Below, piece after piece: positions 26,767-36,306 of a stretch of 64,000 nucleotides of DNA. The stretch lies in assembly GCF_021184045.1 (NCBI RefSeq), contig NZ_CP073710.1:496001-560000 (forward strand), in the 5' to 3' direction. The DNA comes from Methanococcoides orientis (lineage in GTDB: Archaea > Halobacteriota > Methanosarcinia > Methanosarcinales > Methanosarcinaceae). Position 1 is the stretch's first letter, and every line of letters starts with the position of its first letter. The notes under the pieces are model-generated. The model had not been told where the DNA came from. It saw only the letters and a program-made list of their open reading frames with translations, and made no database searches. Both the position numbers and the translations under genes were made by a program.

Positions 26767-27423
26767 ATGGGAAATCAGGAACTTTTTGACAAACTTAAAG
26801 ATGCAATAGTAAACCAGGACATTAACGGATGTCCAGCACTGACACAGGAAGCTCTCGATGCAGGTCTCTCTGCATTCGATATTATCAACGAAGCACTTGC
26901 ACCAGGCATGAAGATCGTCGGTGACAACTTCGAAGCAGCAACAATCTACCTTCCACAGATCATGATGTCTGCAAAGGCAATGAAAGCTGCAATGGAGATC
27001 CTTGAGCCAATTCTCGCAGAAGAGAAGGGCGACGAAGAGGGTGTCGGAATGGCTGTAACATTCGTACAGGAAGGAGATATTCACGATATCGGTCACCGTC
27101 TTGTTACAACAATGCTCGGTGCAAATGGATTTGACATTCTCGACCTTGGAACAGATATTCCAAACGAAGATGTTGTTGAAGCAATTGCAAAGAACAAGGG
27201 CAAGAAGATGATCCTTGTAGGTTCCGCACTTATGACAACCTCAATGCTCGGCCAGAAAGATGTAGTAAGATTACTTGAAGAGGAGAACCTTAGAGGCGAA
27301 GTCAAGATCATGTTCGGTGGCGCACCAGTCACAGATGAATGGATCGCTGAGTGTGGTGCAGACGGCACAGCCGAAAATGCAGCAGAGGCAGCAAGAGTAG
27401 CACTTGAGCTTATGAGCGCATAA
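26767..27423 (+). CDS. mtmC: monomethylamine corrinoid protein MtmC (copy 1)
   Basis: Carries the methyl group from MtmB to the CoM methyltransferase on its cobalamin. The 218-residue protein has the helical cap (1-90) and Rossmann cobalamin domain with base-off ligand His106 in EGDIHDIG, then SALMTTSM and GGAPVTDEWI. Start at 26767 is set by AAGGTGA 5 bases upstream and by exact agreement with copy 2; the Met at 26758 overlaps the ribosome site. It differs from copy 2 by three residues, all in the first 35. mtmB follows by 17 bases. Confidence 0.96.
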   Translation: MGNQELFDKLKDAIVNQDINGCPALTQEALDAGLSAFDIINEALAPGMKIVGDNFEAATIYLPQIMMSAKAMKAAMEILEPILAEEKGDEEGVGMAVTFVQEGDIHDIGHRLVTTMLGANGFDILDLGTDIPNEDVVEAIAKNKGKKMILVGSALMTTSMLGQKDVVRLLEEENLRGEVKIMFGGAPVTDEWIAECGADGTAENAAEAARVALELMSA

Positions 27424-27440
27424 ATTGGGGAGACATTAAA

Positions 27441-28817
27441 ATGACATTCACAAAATCAGTAACTTGCTTTGACTTCTATGACCGAGCACAGAACGGTGAG
27501 AAATGCACCCAGGATGACTGGGATCTGATGACCATTCCAATGAAGGCAATGGAACTCAAGCAGAAATACAACCTTGACTTTGGTACCGAGTTCGTTCCAA
27601 CCGACAAGGACCAGATGGAGAGACTCTTCAAGGCAGGTTTCGACATGCTCCTTGAGTGTGGTATCTACTGCACAGACACAAAGAGGATCGTCAAATACAC
27701 AGAAGACGAACTCTGGGACGCAATCAACAACCCAATGCCAGCATTCCAGCTCGGTACAGGCAGAGATGCAGTACAGATGAAGAAGAGATCTGTTGGTGAC
27801 AAGAGAAAGCCAATAGTACAGGGTGGTCCAACAGGTTCCCCAATCTCAGAAGATATGTTCTCTGCAATTCACATGAGCTATGCACTCGAGAAAGAAGTTG
27901 ACACAATTGTAAATGGTGTTATGATGACGGTTCGTGGTAAGCCACCTATACCAGGCAGCCCATACGAAGTTCTCGCAGCAAAGTCCGAAACAAGGATCAT
28001 CAAGAACGCAGCAGCAATGGCTGGTAGGCCAGGTATGGCTGTTTAGGGACCTGAGACCTCCCTGTCAGCTCAGGGTAACATCGCTTCCGACTGTGTCGGC
28101 GGCCAGGTCACAAGTGACAGCCACGAAGTATCACAGCTCAACGAGCTTAAGATCGACCTCGATGCAATTGCAGTCATGGCTCACTACAAGGGCAACAGTG
28201 ACATAATCATGGACGAGCAGATGCCAATCTTCGGCGGATACGCTGGTGGTATTGAAGAAACAACAATCGTAGATGTTGCAACCAGCCTTAACTCCATGAT
28301 CATGAGCAGTGCAAGCTGGCACCTTGATGGTCCTGTCCACATCAGATGGGGATCCACCAACACCAGGGAAACCCTCCAGATCGCAGGATGGGCATGTGCA
28401 ACAATCAGTGAGTTCACAGACCTTATGACCGGTAACCAGTACTATCCATGTGCAGGTCCATGTACCGAGATGTGCCTCCTCGAAGCAGCAGCACAGTCAG
28501 TAACTGACACAGCATCCGGCCGTGAGATCCTCTCAGGTGTCGCAGCAGCAAAGGGTGTCATCACTGACAAGACAACCGGTATGGAAGCAAGGATGATGGG
28601 AGAAGTCGCACGTGCAACAGCAGGCATGGACATTGACTCCGTCAACGCTGTACTCGACAAGCTCGTTGCATCATACGAAGGCGACTATGCAAATGCTCCT
28701 GAGGGTAAGACCTTCCAGGAATGTTATGATGTTGCAACCGTTACACCAACCGACGAGTACGTCAAGGTATACGAGGGTGCAAGGAAGAAACTCGAAGAGT
28801 TCGGTCTTTCATTCTAA
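27441..28817 (+). CDS. mtmB: monomethylamine methyltransferase MtmB (copy 1), contains pyrrolysine
   Basis: Transfers the methyl group of monomethylamine to MtmC. The gene reads 458 codons with one in-frame TAG at 28044-28046, codon 202, where the known MtmB active-site pyrrolysine lies (context GMAV-Pyl-GPETSLS). Both sides of the TAG are conserved in the second copy, so this is read-through by tRNA-Pyl, not a broken gene; automatic ORF calling splits it into 201- and 213-residue pieces. A hairpin terminator follows the TAA. Confidence 0.97.
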
Positions 28818-28842
28818 GACTAAGATCTTTACAAGATCCTTT

Positions 28843-28874
28843 TGCCAGCATTATTTGCTGGCATTCTTTTTTTC
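28843..28874 (+). terminator. terminator after mtmB copy 1
   Basis: Perfect stem TGCCAGCA/TGCTGGCA with a 5-base loop, followed by TTCTTTTTTT. Confidence 0.75.
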
Positions 28875-29546
28875 TTTTCTACTACGTATATATTAGATTC
28901 CGCAAATATTGTGCTATTTGCTGCGATCACAGATCAATAACTAATTAATTTATTGGATATCCATTGTAGCAGCTTTCAATGGCATAGTCCTTATTCATCG
29001 CTACTAACATTGATGCAGACATGCTTTTGATAGTTTTTAAAATGAAATAATCTGGAACTTCCTGTTTGATCTATATATTAGTATCATGAACATTTTAAGA
29101 CTAAATCAAATTCAATTTAACAAATCCTTAATTGTCATTTGCCGAGAACTGAGGTTAAAATATTTCTTAGGTCTGATGGATTGATCTCAAAGGTCCAATT
29201 TTCAATAATATTGTGTGCGGCAACATTCCTTTCTATTTAAAAAAACTTAATGTCCATGTGCACAATATATATATACTAGATCTTATCTCCTGCCAAAGCG
29301 TATTGTTTTTTTTATAATGTCTAATCGTTCTATTTCTATGTTAACAATTTTTTAACAATCGTAATGTAAAACTATATATATTAAATAGTTCGGCAAGCAA
29401 ATTCCGGTTATATGTTGACAAAAAAATATAAATACCATAATGTAATTTGTGCCAGAAATTCAGTAAATCAAGAGTAATCTATCCTTTAAGGATTTTCGTG
29501 CTGATTACATAGAATTTTGATTGCTAGAAAGTAAAGGTGCATGAAA
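28875..29546. other. long AT-rich intergenic region before the permease cassette
   Basis: About 670 bases without a gene. It holds a direct repeat TTAACAAT-n2-TTAACAAT near 29340-29358, several TATA-like runs, and a good TATA box TATAAATA at 29427-29434 that would start an approximately 90-base leader for the microprotein and permease. Its length suggests room for regulator binding. Confidence 0.5.
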
Positions 29547-29642
29547 ATGGATACATGGACTATAATCAATGGAATCATCTATTTGACCTGTTTTGTTTTG
29601 ATAGGTTGGATGTTATTAGATGCCAGTAAAGTCTCAAAATAA
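29547..29642 (+). CDS. conserved 31-residue single-helix microprotein upstream of permease (copy 1)
   Basis: Short membrane microprotein, MDTWTIINGIIYL then CFVLIGWMLLDASKVSK, with one hydrophobic helix and a basic C-terminal end. It is believable because copy 2 at 40002 encodes a matching 32-residue protein (WTxINGxIYL, LIGWMLLxASKVS) in the same position before the second permease, and AAGGTG lies 8 bases before this ATG. It ends 23 bases before the permease. Likely a small subunit or regulator of the permease; the function is inferred from context only. Confidence 0.75.
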   Translation: MDTWTIINGIIYLTCFVLIGWMLLDASKVSK

Positions 29643-29665
29643 TTGTGGTTTTTAAGGAGAATTAA

Positions 29666-31039
29666 ATGTCTGGAAATACAAATTCGGAACATGGTGTCGT
29701 AAAGACACTCCGCCCTTATCACGTATGGGCGCTTGGAGTTGGTATTGTTCTGGTAGGCGAATACATGGGTTGGAACTTTACAGTTGCAAAAGGTGGAATA
29801 CTTGGTTCACTCTTTGCATTGTTGGTTGCAGGTACCATGTTTGTAATGGTTTCTTTATGCGCCAGTGAACTAGGATCATCAACTAAACTAGCAGGCGGAC
29901 CTTATGATTGGGCAAGATTATTCGTAGGACCCGGTGCAGCCGCACTTGTAGGTCTTGCAGTATATATGGAATTCATTGCTCTGGAAGCTGCTGACGCTAT
30001 TGTCGTTGCATCCATCACAAATTCGATCTTCCCGGAAATAGATACATTCCCGGTTACATTGTTAATTATATCATTCTTAACATTTATGAACTATCGTGGA
30101 GTCGTAGCTGCTCTTAATCTTAACTTTGCACTCACATTCACAGCATTGATAGCTATCATAGTATTCTTCTTCATGAACATTACCGGATTTGCCGGCACAT
30201 GGCACCCGGAATATCTCATATCAGGAGCTATACCTAACGGTTTTATAGGTGTCTTTGCAGCTCTGCAATTTGGACCTTGGTTCTACCTTGGTATCGAAGG
30301 AGCAGCAATGTGTGCAGAAGAATGCAAACATCCAACAAGAGCAGTTCCTCTCGGACAGCAAGCAGGCATGATAACCCTTCTTCTCGGTTCAGGTATGACA
30401 CTCTACTTATGTTCAGGTCTCATCCCAGCCGCAGAACTCGGTTCTTCAGTATACCCACTCTTTGAAGCAGCAACAGCAACAGGTTCTAAATTCCTCATTG
30501 CAGCTCTCGGAATCGGTACACTTTTCACCTGTCTTGCAAGCGCAAACGGTACAGTTTGTGACGCATCACGGTCATGGTTTGCCCTTTCAAGGGATAAATT
30601 TCTGACAAATTGGTTCGCTGACGTGCATCCACGTTACAGCACTCCATACAGGGCAGTCATTTTCACAATGCCTATCGCGATCGCATTTGCATTTAGTGGT
30701 TTCCTCGATCAGGTCATCACCTTTTCAATCATATCAGGTTTAATCTGCTATGTAATGATCCCATTTTCCCTGATCCGCTTTAGGAAGTTATTCCCGGAGC
30801 ACAGCCAGAAGGTCCGCCCGTTTGTGGGTCCTCTGCAGCCAACAATTGCATACATTACGATTTTCCTTGCCATTGTGATCATGTCTACCCTTAACTGGGG
30901 ATACAATTACAACCTTATCTTTGGACTCTTGTTCTACGTAATAGCATACTTCTACTTCTCGTGGAGATATAAGAGCATTGAGATAAATCACGATTGGGGA
31001 GAAGACCTCGGATGGCCTGAACCCGTACACAGGAGATAA
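29666..31039 (+). CDS. mtmP: APC-family methylamine permease (copy 1)
   Basis: 457-residue amino acid/polyamine/organocation-type permease with about twelve hydrophobic helices, ending in a hydrophilic DWGEDLGWPEPVHRR tail. Position behind mtmCB and before two small membrane proteins supports monomethylamine uptake, as assigned to MtmP in Methanosarcina. AAGGAGA precedes the ATG. It is about four-fifths identical to copy 2, much less than the neighbouring mtmCB pairs. The closest bacterial functional relatives are ethanolamine and similar amine permeases. Substrate is inferred. Confidence 0.85.
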   Translation: MSGNTNSEHGVVKTLRPYHVWALGVGIVLVGEYMGWNFTVAKGGILGSLFALLVAGTMFVMVSLCASELGSSTKLAGGPYDWARLFVGPGAAALVGLAVYMEFIALEAADAIVVASITNSIFPEIDTFPVTLLIISFLTFMNYRGVVAALNLNFALTFTALIAIIVFFFMNITGFAGTWHPEYLISGAIPNGFIGVFAALQFGPWFYLGIEGAAMCAEECKHPTRAVPLGQQAGMITLLLGSGMTLYLCSGLIPAAELGSSVYPLFEAATATGSKFLIAALGIGTLFTCLASANGTVCDASRSWFALSRDKFLTNWFADVHPRYSTPYRAVIFTMPIAIAFAFSGFLDQVITFSIISGLICYVMIPFSLIRFRKLFPEHSQKVRPFVGPLQPTIAYITIFLAIVIMSTLNWGYNYNLIFGLLFYVIAYFYFSWRYKSIEINHDWGEDLGWPEPVHRR

Positions 31040-31052
31040 TGGAGGAAGAAAA

Positions 31053-31316
31053 ATGGTGAATAAGACAAAATATCACAACGACCTCAAAAAAGATGCAGGC
31101 ATTATTGTTCTCGTATTAGGACTCTTGTTCTTCTCAGAGACATTTGTCTTTTATAGAATAATATCAACTCTATGGGATGCAGTGCCCGAACTTCGTACCA
31201 TCTTTCCGGTCTACCTCTTGTTCCTGGTACTTTTGCTCGGGATCGAGACCATCGGTTGCATCACTGTGTACAAATCCATCAAGGAACACATGTACGACTT
31301 TAACTATTACGATTAA
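31053..31316 (+). CDS. 87-residue two-helix membrane protein, permease-associated (copy 1)
   Basis: Small protein with two membrane segments (AGIIVLVLGLLFFSETFVFY near 15-35 and a Leu-rich one near 48-70) and a conserved tail IKEHMYDFNYYD. GGAGG precedes the ATG, 13 bases after the permease stop. Copy 2 (41512) has the same length and tail. I do not recognise a named family; an accessory subunit of the permease is the natural reading. Confidence 0.8.
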   Translation: MVNKTKYHNDLKKDAGIIVLVLGLLFFSETFVFYRIISTLWDAVPELRTIFPVYLLFLVLLLGIETIGCITVYKSIKEHMYDFNYYD

Positions 31317-31328
31317 GGAGGTGGAAAT

Positions 31329-31556
31329 ATGGCAAAATCTGAAGCAAAAGGTAGTATTATCATGCAGATCGCAGATATCCTGTTCATCTTCGTTGTCGCA
31401 GGTATTTGTGTAATAGCTCCTGTACTTGTACTTGGAGCTGACACTGGACCTGTAGTATTTGACTGGAATCCTTTCGAATACTTCGGCTTGGTGGCAGTGA
31501 TCCTTGTATTCTTTGCTGTGATCCTGCATCACTCTCTCAAGAACTATATCTATTAA
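31329..31556 (+). CDS. 75-residue two-helix membrane protein, permease-associated (copy 1)
   Basis: Second small membrane protein of the cassette, with segments ADILFIFVVAGICVIAPVLV and FGLVAVILVFFAVILHHSL, separated by WNPFEYFG. AAGGAGGTGG lies just upstream. Copy 2 (41788) keeps QIxDILFIF, WxPxxYFGL and ILxHSxKNY but has a slightly longer loop. Family unknown; always last gene of the permease unit here. Confidence 0.8.
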   Translation: MAKSEAKGSIIMQIADILFIFVVAGICVIAPVLVLGADTGPVVFDWNPFEYFGLVAVILVFFAVILHHSLKNYIY

Positions 31557-31569
31557 ATAGACTTCAAGT

Positions 31570-31606
31570 AGTTGTGGTTAAAATGCTACAACTTCTTCTT
31601 TTTTTT
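31570..31606 (+). terminator. terminator of first permease unit
   Basis: Stem AGTTGT/ACAACT with a 12-base loop followed by a pyrimidine tract ending in T8. Confidence 0.6.
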
Positions 31607-31768
31607 ATATTTTTCACTTCAATTGAAGCTTAATTTCTATAATCTTAAATGAATTTCATTTACATTCGTAATAATAATAGAAACCTTCTTATCTAACGAA
31701 CAATCATTATGCTGTTACTAATAAAAGCTGAAATATATCATCAGCAGCATTTAGGATAAAGGGGTATA

Positions 31769-32572
31769 ATGACATCGTCACTGACAGATCATGTTTGGCT
31801 TTCTGAAAAAAGAACGAACCTGCTTTTGTTACTAATGGAAGGTCCTCGGGACATCGAACAGATCAAGATGTCTCTTAATGTTACATCGCGTGGTATGATG
31901 CCACAGATAAAGAAACTCAAGGAAAAACACCTTATCATCGAAGAGGGTGAGAACTACAAATTATCGAATATCGGAAAGCTTGTCGTTAGGAACATGCTAC
32001 CCCTTATCAATACATTGAGTATGATCTCCGAGAACAAGGAGTACTGGGAGCAACACGATATCAATATTCTCCCCCCTCATCTTTTCAAACGACTTCATGA
32101 ACTAGGAAACTATCTGCTTCTTGAACCTGATCTTCACTATACATTTGAGATACCGAAAGAATTTACAGAAAATCTCCTGAAATCAAAGGAGATAATGTCC
32201 ATAATCTCTTTTTACAGACCTGAATACCCAAAGTTCTATTCTGAACTTGCAGAGAGGGCAAATAGTCTTACACTGATCCTTTCAGAATCGGCATTTAAGA
32301 GAATGAAGACCAACAATATGAAAGAACTGGATTTTCTTTTATCCGCAAAGAACACAAGGGTCTTACTATATCAGGGTGAAGGAAGACCACCGGCAATTGA
32401 TGTGTCCGAGTGGTTCATGTACATCAGCTTTTTGAGCGAGAACGGTAGCTATGACCACAATGATATTATGAGCTTTGATGAAAGTGCTTTGAAGTGGTGT
32501 ACTGAATTGTTCGTTCATTATTGTGATCGATCTATGGAAATAACAGACATTCAAGAGGGTGGGGATATATAA
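31769..32572 (+). CDS. winged-helix/DUF1724 methanogenesis regulator (Msr/FilR-like) A
   Basis: 267-residue transcription factor with an N-terminal winged helix (about 10-75; TSRGMMPQIKKLKEKHLI recognition region) and a C-terminal DUF1724 sensor domain (about 95-255). This architecture is that of the Methanosarcina Msr regulators of methyltransferase genes and of FilR1. AAAGGGGT precedes the start. Its stop overlaps the ATG of a paralogous regulator by one base. Location between the two methylamine cassettes suggests it controls them. Confidence 0.82.
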   Translation: MTSSLTDHVWLSEKRTNLLLLLMEGPRDIEQIKMSLNVTSRGMMPQIKKLKEKHLIIEEGENYKLSNIGKLVVRNMLPLINTLSMISENKEYWEQHDINILPPHLFKRLHELGNYLLLEPDLHYTFEIPKEFTENLLKSKEIMSIISFYRPEYPKFYSELAERANSLTLILSESAFKRMKTNNMKELDFLLSAKNTRVLLYQGEGRPPAIDVSEWFMYISFLSENGSYDHNDIMSFDESALKWCTELFVHYCDRSMEITDIQEGGDI

Positions 32573-33357
32573 TGGTATTAGACCTGATCGAAACCCTTTT
32601 CCTTTCGGAGAAAAGAGAAAATTTACTTCTTTTGCTTCTTAATGGCCCCACAGATATAAAAACGATCAACTCAAGTCTTGATGTTAGTTCTTCTTCCATA
32701 CTTCCACAGATAAAGAAACTCCGTGAATCAGGTCTTGTTCATAAGGATGATACCGGAATCTATGAACTGACAACTATAGGACGGCTTATAGTCGAGAACA
32801 TGAAACCGCTTTCCAGTATGCTGAAAGTATTTGATAAATCGGATCTTTATTGGGATGACCGTGACCTGAACTCAATTCCGGAAGAACTTCTTAACAATAT
32901 AGGTGACCTGGGAGATATCGAACTTGTTGTGCCTGACCTGGACCACATGTATGAGATTCCGGAAAAACTGATAAGCAACACCAATGACTCGCAAGAAATG
33001 AGTTCAATGGTATCATTTTTCCATCCTGATTTTCCCCGATTCTACAAAGATATTACGAACAGGGGGGTAGTTCTTGATCTGATAGTTACAGATTCTGTAT
33101 TTGAAAGGATGCAAAATGACTATGAAGAGGAAATGAATGCCATATTAGGATCTGGAAATACGACATTTCTAATTTGCAAGGACGAGTTAAAAGCGCCTAC
33201 TTTTAATGTCACTGAAAAATGTGCCTATATCAGCTTCTTTAATAGCCAGGGAAGATACGATCATCAGGACATCATAACATTTGAGGATAGTGCAATTGAT
33301 TGGTGCAAAGAGCTCTTCTCATACTACCGTGAACTTTCAAGAACTGCTAACGAATAA
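32572..33357 (+). CDS. winged-helix/DUF1724 methanogenesis regulator (Msr/FilR-like) B
   Basis: 261-residue paralogue of the preceding gene: same winged helix (SSSSILPQIKKLRESGLV) and DUF1724 domain with shared motifs EIP, SFFHPDFPRFY and SALxWCKELF. The start ATG overlaps the previous stop (TAATG), so the two are co-translated, which hints at a heterodimer or obligate pair as described for Msr proteins. It precedes the sensor kinase by 32 bases. Confidence 0.82.
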   Translation: MVLDLIETLFLSEKRENLLLLLLNGPTDIKTINSSLDVSSSSILPQIKKLRESGLVHKDDTGIYELTTIGRLIVENMKPLSSMLKVFDKSDLYWDDRDLNSIPEELLNNIGDLGDIELVVPDLDHMYEIPEKLISNTNDSQEMSSMVSFFHPDFPRFYKDITNRGVVLDLIVTDSVFERMQNDYEEEMNAILGSGNTTFLICKDELKAPTFNVTEKCAYISFFNSQGRYDHQDIITFEDSAIDWCKELFSYYRELSRTANE

Positions 33358-33389
33358 GATCGATCATTAAAAATATATATGGGCCGAGT

Positions 33390-35570
33390 ATGCAATGGAA
33401 AGACCTGTCACTGAAATTTAAATTAGTACTTTATATAGTCGTAGGCATTTCATTCATACTGTCTGCTTCATCAATTACTATAATTTCTACTGTTACGGAT
33501 CAGGAAGAACAACTTGCATACCATGACTCTATCCAGAATGCAAAAAGCTTTGCACACCAGTATAATGCCGATATGAAGGCCAACATGGCAATAGCAAGCT
33601 CACTGGCAGCACTTATGGTTAAATATGAGTCTGCTGACCGTAATGAAACGAATGAGATGTTAAAAGAGCTACTTGCAGAGAACCCAAATCTCATTGGGGC
33701 ATATGTTGGTTTTGAGCCGAATGCCTTTGACGGGAGGGATGCTGAATTCGTTGGAGCGGAAGGGCATGACGATACCGGAAGATTTGTACCATACTGGAAC
33801 ACTATAAATGGTCCTATCAGTGTTGAGCCTCTTGTAGATTATGAGGTATCTGAATATTATCAGGGTCCAAAGAAACTCAAGCAAAATGTGGTCACAGAAC
33901 CTTATCTTTACCAGGGAGCACTGATGGTAAGCTATGATGCACCTATTATCAGAAATGGGGAATTTGTTGGCATCGGCGGTGTTGATGTATCGTTAAACTA
34001 TGTTGATGAGGCTGTAAGTAGTGTAAAGGCTTTTGATACAGGTTATCTTTTCATGGTTAGCAACGAAGGAATACTTCTTTCGCATCCAATTAACAAGGAA
34101 TGGATCGGAACGAGCTCCATCTATGATTTTGATATACCGCAAATAAGTATTGCTGCTGATGACATAAGGAATGGAGTTGGTGGTCATATTGACACCATTG
34201 ATCCTGCAACCTCAAAAGAGGTCGTCATGTTCTATGAACCAATTGAAACCGGTAATTATGCAATTGTACTTGTTGTACCTCCCGAGGAAATGTTCGCAGG
34301 GGTTAATTCCATAAGGTCCGACCTGGTTTCCATTTACCTGTTCTCTATCTTTTTCATGGGCTTAATGGCCTTTTTTATAGCATCTTCATTTACAAACAGG
34401 ATCGATGAGATCGTAGCAGACTTCAAGAAGATATCCGGAGCAGCTTTGAGGGGAGATTTTGATGCAAGGGCAAATACTGATGTTGAGCTCGATCTCAATT
34501 TAATACCCAAAGGTTTGAACGAGATCCTTGATTCCCTTACTATCTATTCAAAGGAATTGCAGAACTCCTATGAACTCATAAGCAAGATGGAGGCAGCCGT
34601 TAACAGCAGCAGGGTCGTTGTGTTCTGGTGGAAAAATGAAGAGGACTATCCTGTCGAATTCGTTTCAGACAATATAACCCAATTTGGATATTCACTTGAA
34701 GAATTCACATCAGGCAAGGTGCTATATGGTAATATAATACATCCTGATGATCGTAAAATAGTATGGAATGAACTACAAGCTTGTGCAGATGAAGGAAAGA
34801 AGAATTTCCACAAAGATTACAGGATCGTTACAAAGAATGGGAACATACGCTGGATACACGAAGATACATATATTCAGCGGGATGAAGGTGGAAGTATCAC
34901 ATACTTCCAGGGTACAATTCTTGACATTACAGAACGTGTTGAAGCGGAAGAGAACCTTAAAACAATGGAAGATGTAAGGACTAAGGAGATCCATCACCGG
35001 ATTAAGAACAATCTTCAGGTTGTTTCAGGAATGCTTTATCTGGAATCTCTGAAGTTCAAGTATCAGGAAGTGATTGACTCCTTCAGGGATAGTGAGAACC
35101 GTGTCCGTTCCATTGCACTGATTCATGAAAAGCTCTATCAGTCAAAGGATCTTGTAAGTCTTGATTTTGCTGATTACATTGAAAACCTGACAGATCACTT
35201 ATTCCATTCATATAATGTAGATAAGGAAAATGTTAATCTGATTTTGAATGTTGAGGATGTTTTCCTGGGAATGGATACAGCTGTTCCCCTTGGTATCATT
35301 ATCAATGAACTGACATCAAATGCACTACAACATGCCTTTGGAAATGGTGAACAAGGAGACATAGAGATCGATTTCCAGAAAGATAACGATGTCTTCACGC
35401 TAATAATTAGTAATACGGGGACCCCATTCCCGGAATATATAGACTTCAAGAATACAGAATCTCTTGGACTTCAGCTTGTAACGAACCTGACGTCCCAGGT
35501 CGATGGTGAAATTGAGCTGGACAAGACCAATGGAACCAAATTTAAGATAACTTTCCGTGAGAACAGATGA
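33390..35570 (+). CDS. Cache-domain sensor histidine kinase (PAS, HisKA_2)
   Basis: 726-residue membrane kinase. First membrane helix at about 10-32, an extracellular double-Cache-like domain (about 38-310), second helix at about 313-335, a HAMP-like linker, PAS/PAC at about 410-520, then HisKA_2 with the phospho-accepting HH pair at 535/536 (KEIHHRIKNNLQVVSG) and a C-terminal ATPase (NELTSNALQHAFG, SLGLQLV). The Cache domain probably binds a small ligand; methylamine is a tempting guess but unproven. It is immediately followed by a response regulator. Confidence 0.9.
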   Translation: MQWKDLSLKFKLVLYIVVGISFILSASSITIISTVTDQEEQLAYHDSIQNAKSFAHQYNADMKANMAIASSLAALMVKYESADRNETNEMLKELLAENPNLIGAYVGFEPNAFDGRDAEFVGAEGHDDTGRFVPYWNTINGPISVEPLVDYEVSEYYQGPKKLKQNVVTEPYLYQGALMVSYDAPIIRNGEFVGIGGVDVSLNYVDEAVSSVKAFDTGYLFMVSNEGILLSHPINKEWIGTSSIYDFDIPQISIAADDIRNGVGGHIDTIDPATSKEVVMFYEPIETGNYAIVLVVPPEEMFAGVNSIRSDLVSIYLFSIFFMGLMAFFIASSFTNRIDEIVADFKKISGAALRGDFDARANTDVELDLNLIPKGLNEILDSLTIYSKELQNSYELISKMEAAVNSSRVVVFWWKNEEDYPVEFVSDNITQFGYSLEEFTSGKVLYGNIIHPDDRKIVWNELQACADEGKKNFHKDYRIVTKNGNIRWIHEDTYIQRDEGGSITYFQGTILDITERVEAEENLKTMEDVRTKEIHHRIKNNLQVVSGMLYLESLKFKYQEVIDSFRDSENRVRSIALIHEKLYQSKDLVSLDFADYIENLTDHLFHSYNVDKENVNLILNVEDVFLGMDTAVPLGIIINELTSNALQHAFGNGEQGDIEIDFQKDNDVFTLIISNTGTPFPEYIDFKNTESLGLQLVTNLTSQVDGEIELDKTNGTKFKITFRENR

Positions 35571-35579
35571 GGTGTTAAT

Positions 35580-35990
35580 ATGAAATCTACCAGGATACTC
35601 GTAGTGGAAGATGAGGCTATCGTAGCAATGGTTATCAAAAAGAGGCTCATGAACCTTGGTTATAGCGTTTCGGGAGTTGCTGCGACAGGAAAGGATGCAA
35701 TTACCAAGGTGGAAGGAACATTTCCTGACCTTGTGCTCATGGATATAATGCTAAAAGGGGACATGGATGGAATAGAAGCAGCAGATGAAATTCGAAAACG
35801 CTTCTCAATACCAGTAGTGTACCTTACAGCACACTCCGATGAGAATACTCTGGAAAGGGCGAAACAAACAGAACCCTATGGGTACATACTCAAGCCATTT
35901 ACAGAAAGGGATCTAAGCAGTAATATTGAGATCGCGATACACAAACACCTGAAGGAAAAACAAAAAGAAAGCTCTGGAAGGATGGAATAA
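35580..35990 (+). CDS. single-domain response regulator
   Basis: 136-residue receiver without an output domain: acidic EDE at 10-12, phospho-acceptor Asp55 in LVLMDIMLKG, Thr in YLTAHSD, Lys in YILKPF. GAGGTG lies 5 bases before the ATG and 10 bases after the kinase stop. As in the LtrK-/FilI-type systems of methanogens it presumably hands the signal to another protein, possibly the wHTH/DUF1724 pair encoded just upstream. Confidence 0.9.
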   Translation: MKSTRILVVEDEAIVAMVIKKRLMNLGYSVSGVAATGKDAITKVEGTFPDLVLMDIMLKGDMDGIEAADEIRKRFSIPVVYLTAHSDENTLERAKQTEPYGYILKPFTERDLSSNIEIAIHKHLKEKQKESSGRME

Positions 35991-36306
35991 CAGCTTATCT
36001 CATCCCTATAATATCATTTTTAAGATGCTGCTATCTCTGAACCTTGATTTTTTGATCAAAAGCATTTGATGATCAAATTAATAATGTTTCCTGATCAGTT
36101 TGAGCCGGTCAAAAGTGCAAACACAACTTAAGAGCACTTCTACTTTATCTTGACTGATGAAATTAACTTAAATAAAAAATAGAATAATTATGTTAAATCG
36201 GATATTGGGTAGTCTAAATCAAATATAAATTAAGTTTAAATAAGGCATTTCGAATATAAATAAAATATATCCCGAATATGGATCATATACGTTGGAAGAC
36301 CAATAA
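35991..36306. other. AT-rich intergenic region
   Basis: 316 bases without a credible gene. There are TATA-like runs (AAATATAAATT near 36220 and ATATAAATAAAATATA near 36254) suitable as a promoter for the secreted protein downstream. Confidence 0.4.

Noticed and set aside
27441-28046. mtmB as two separate genes of 201 and 213 residues or as a nonsense pseudogene
   Set aside because: The break is a single TAG at codon 202, the known pyrrolysine position, and it is conserved in the second copy with intact sequence on both sides.
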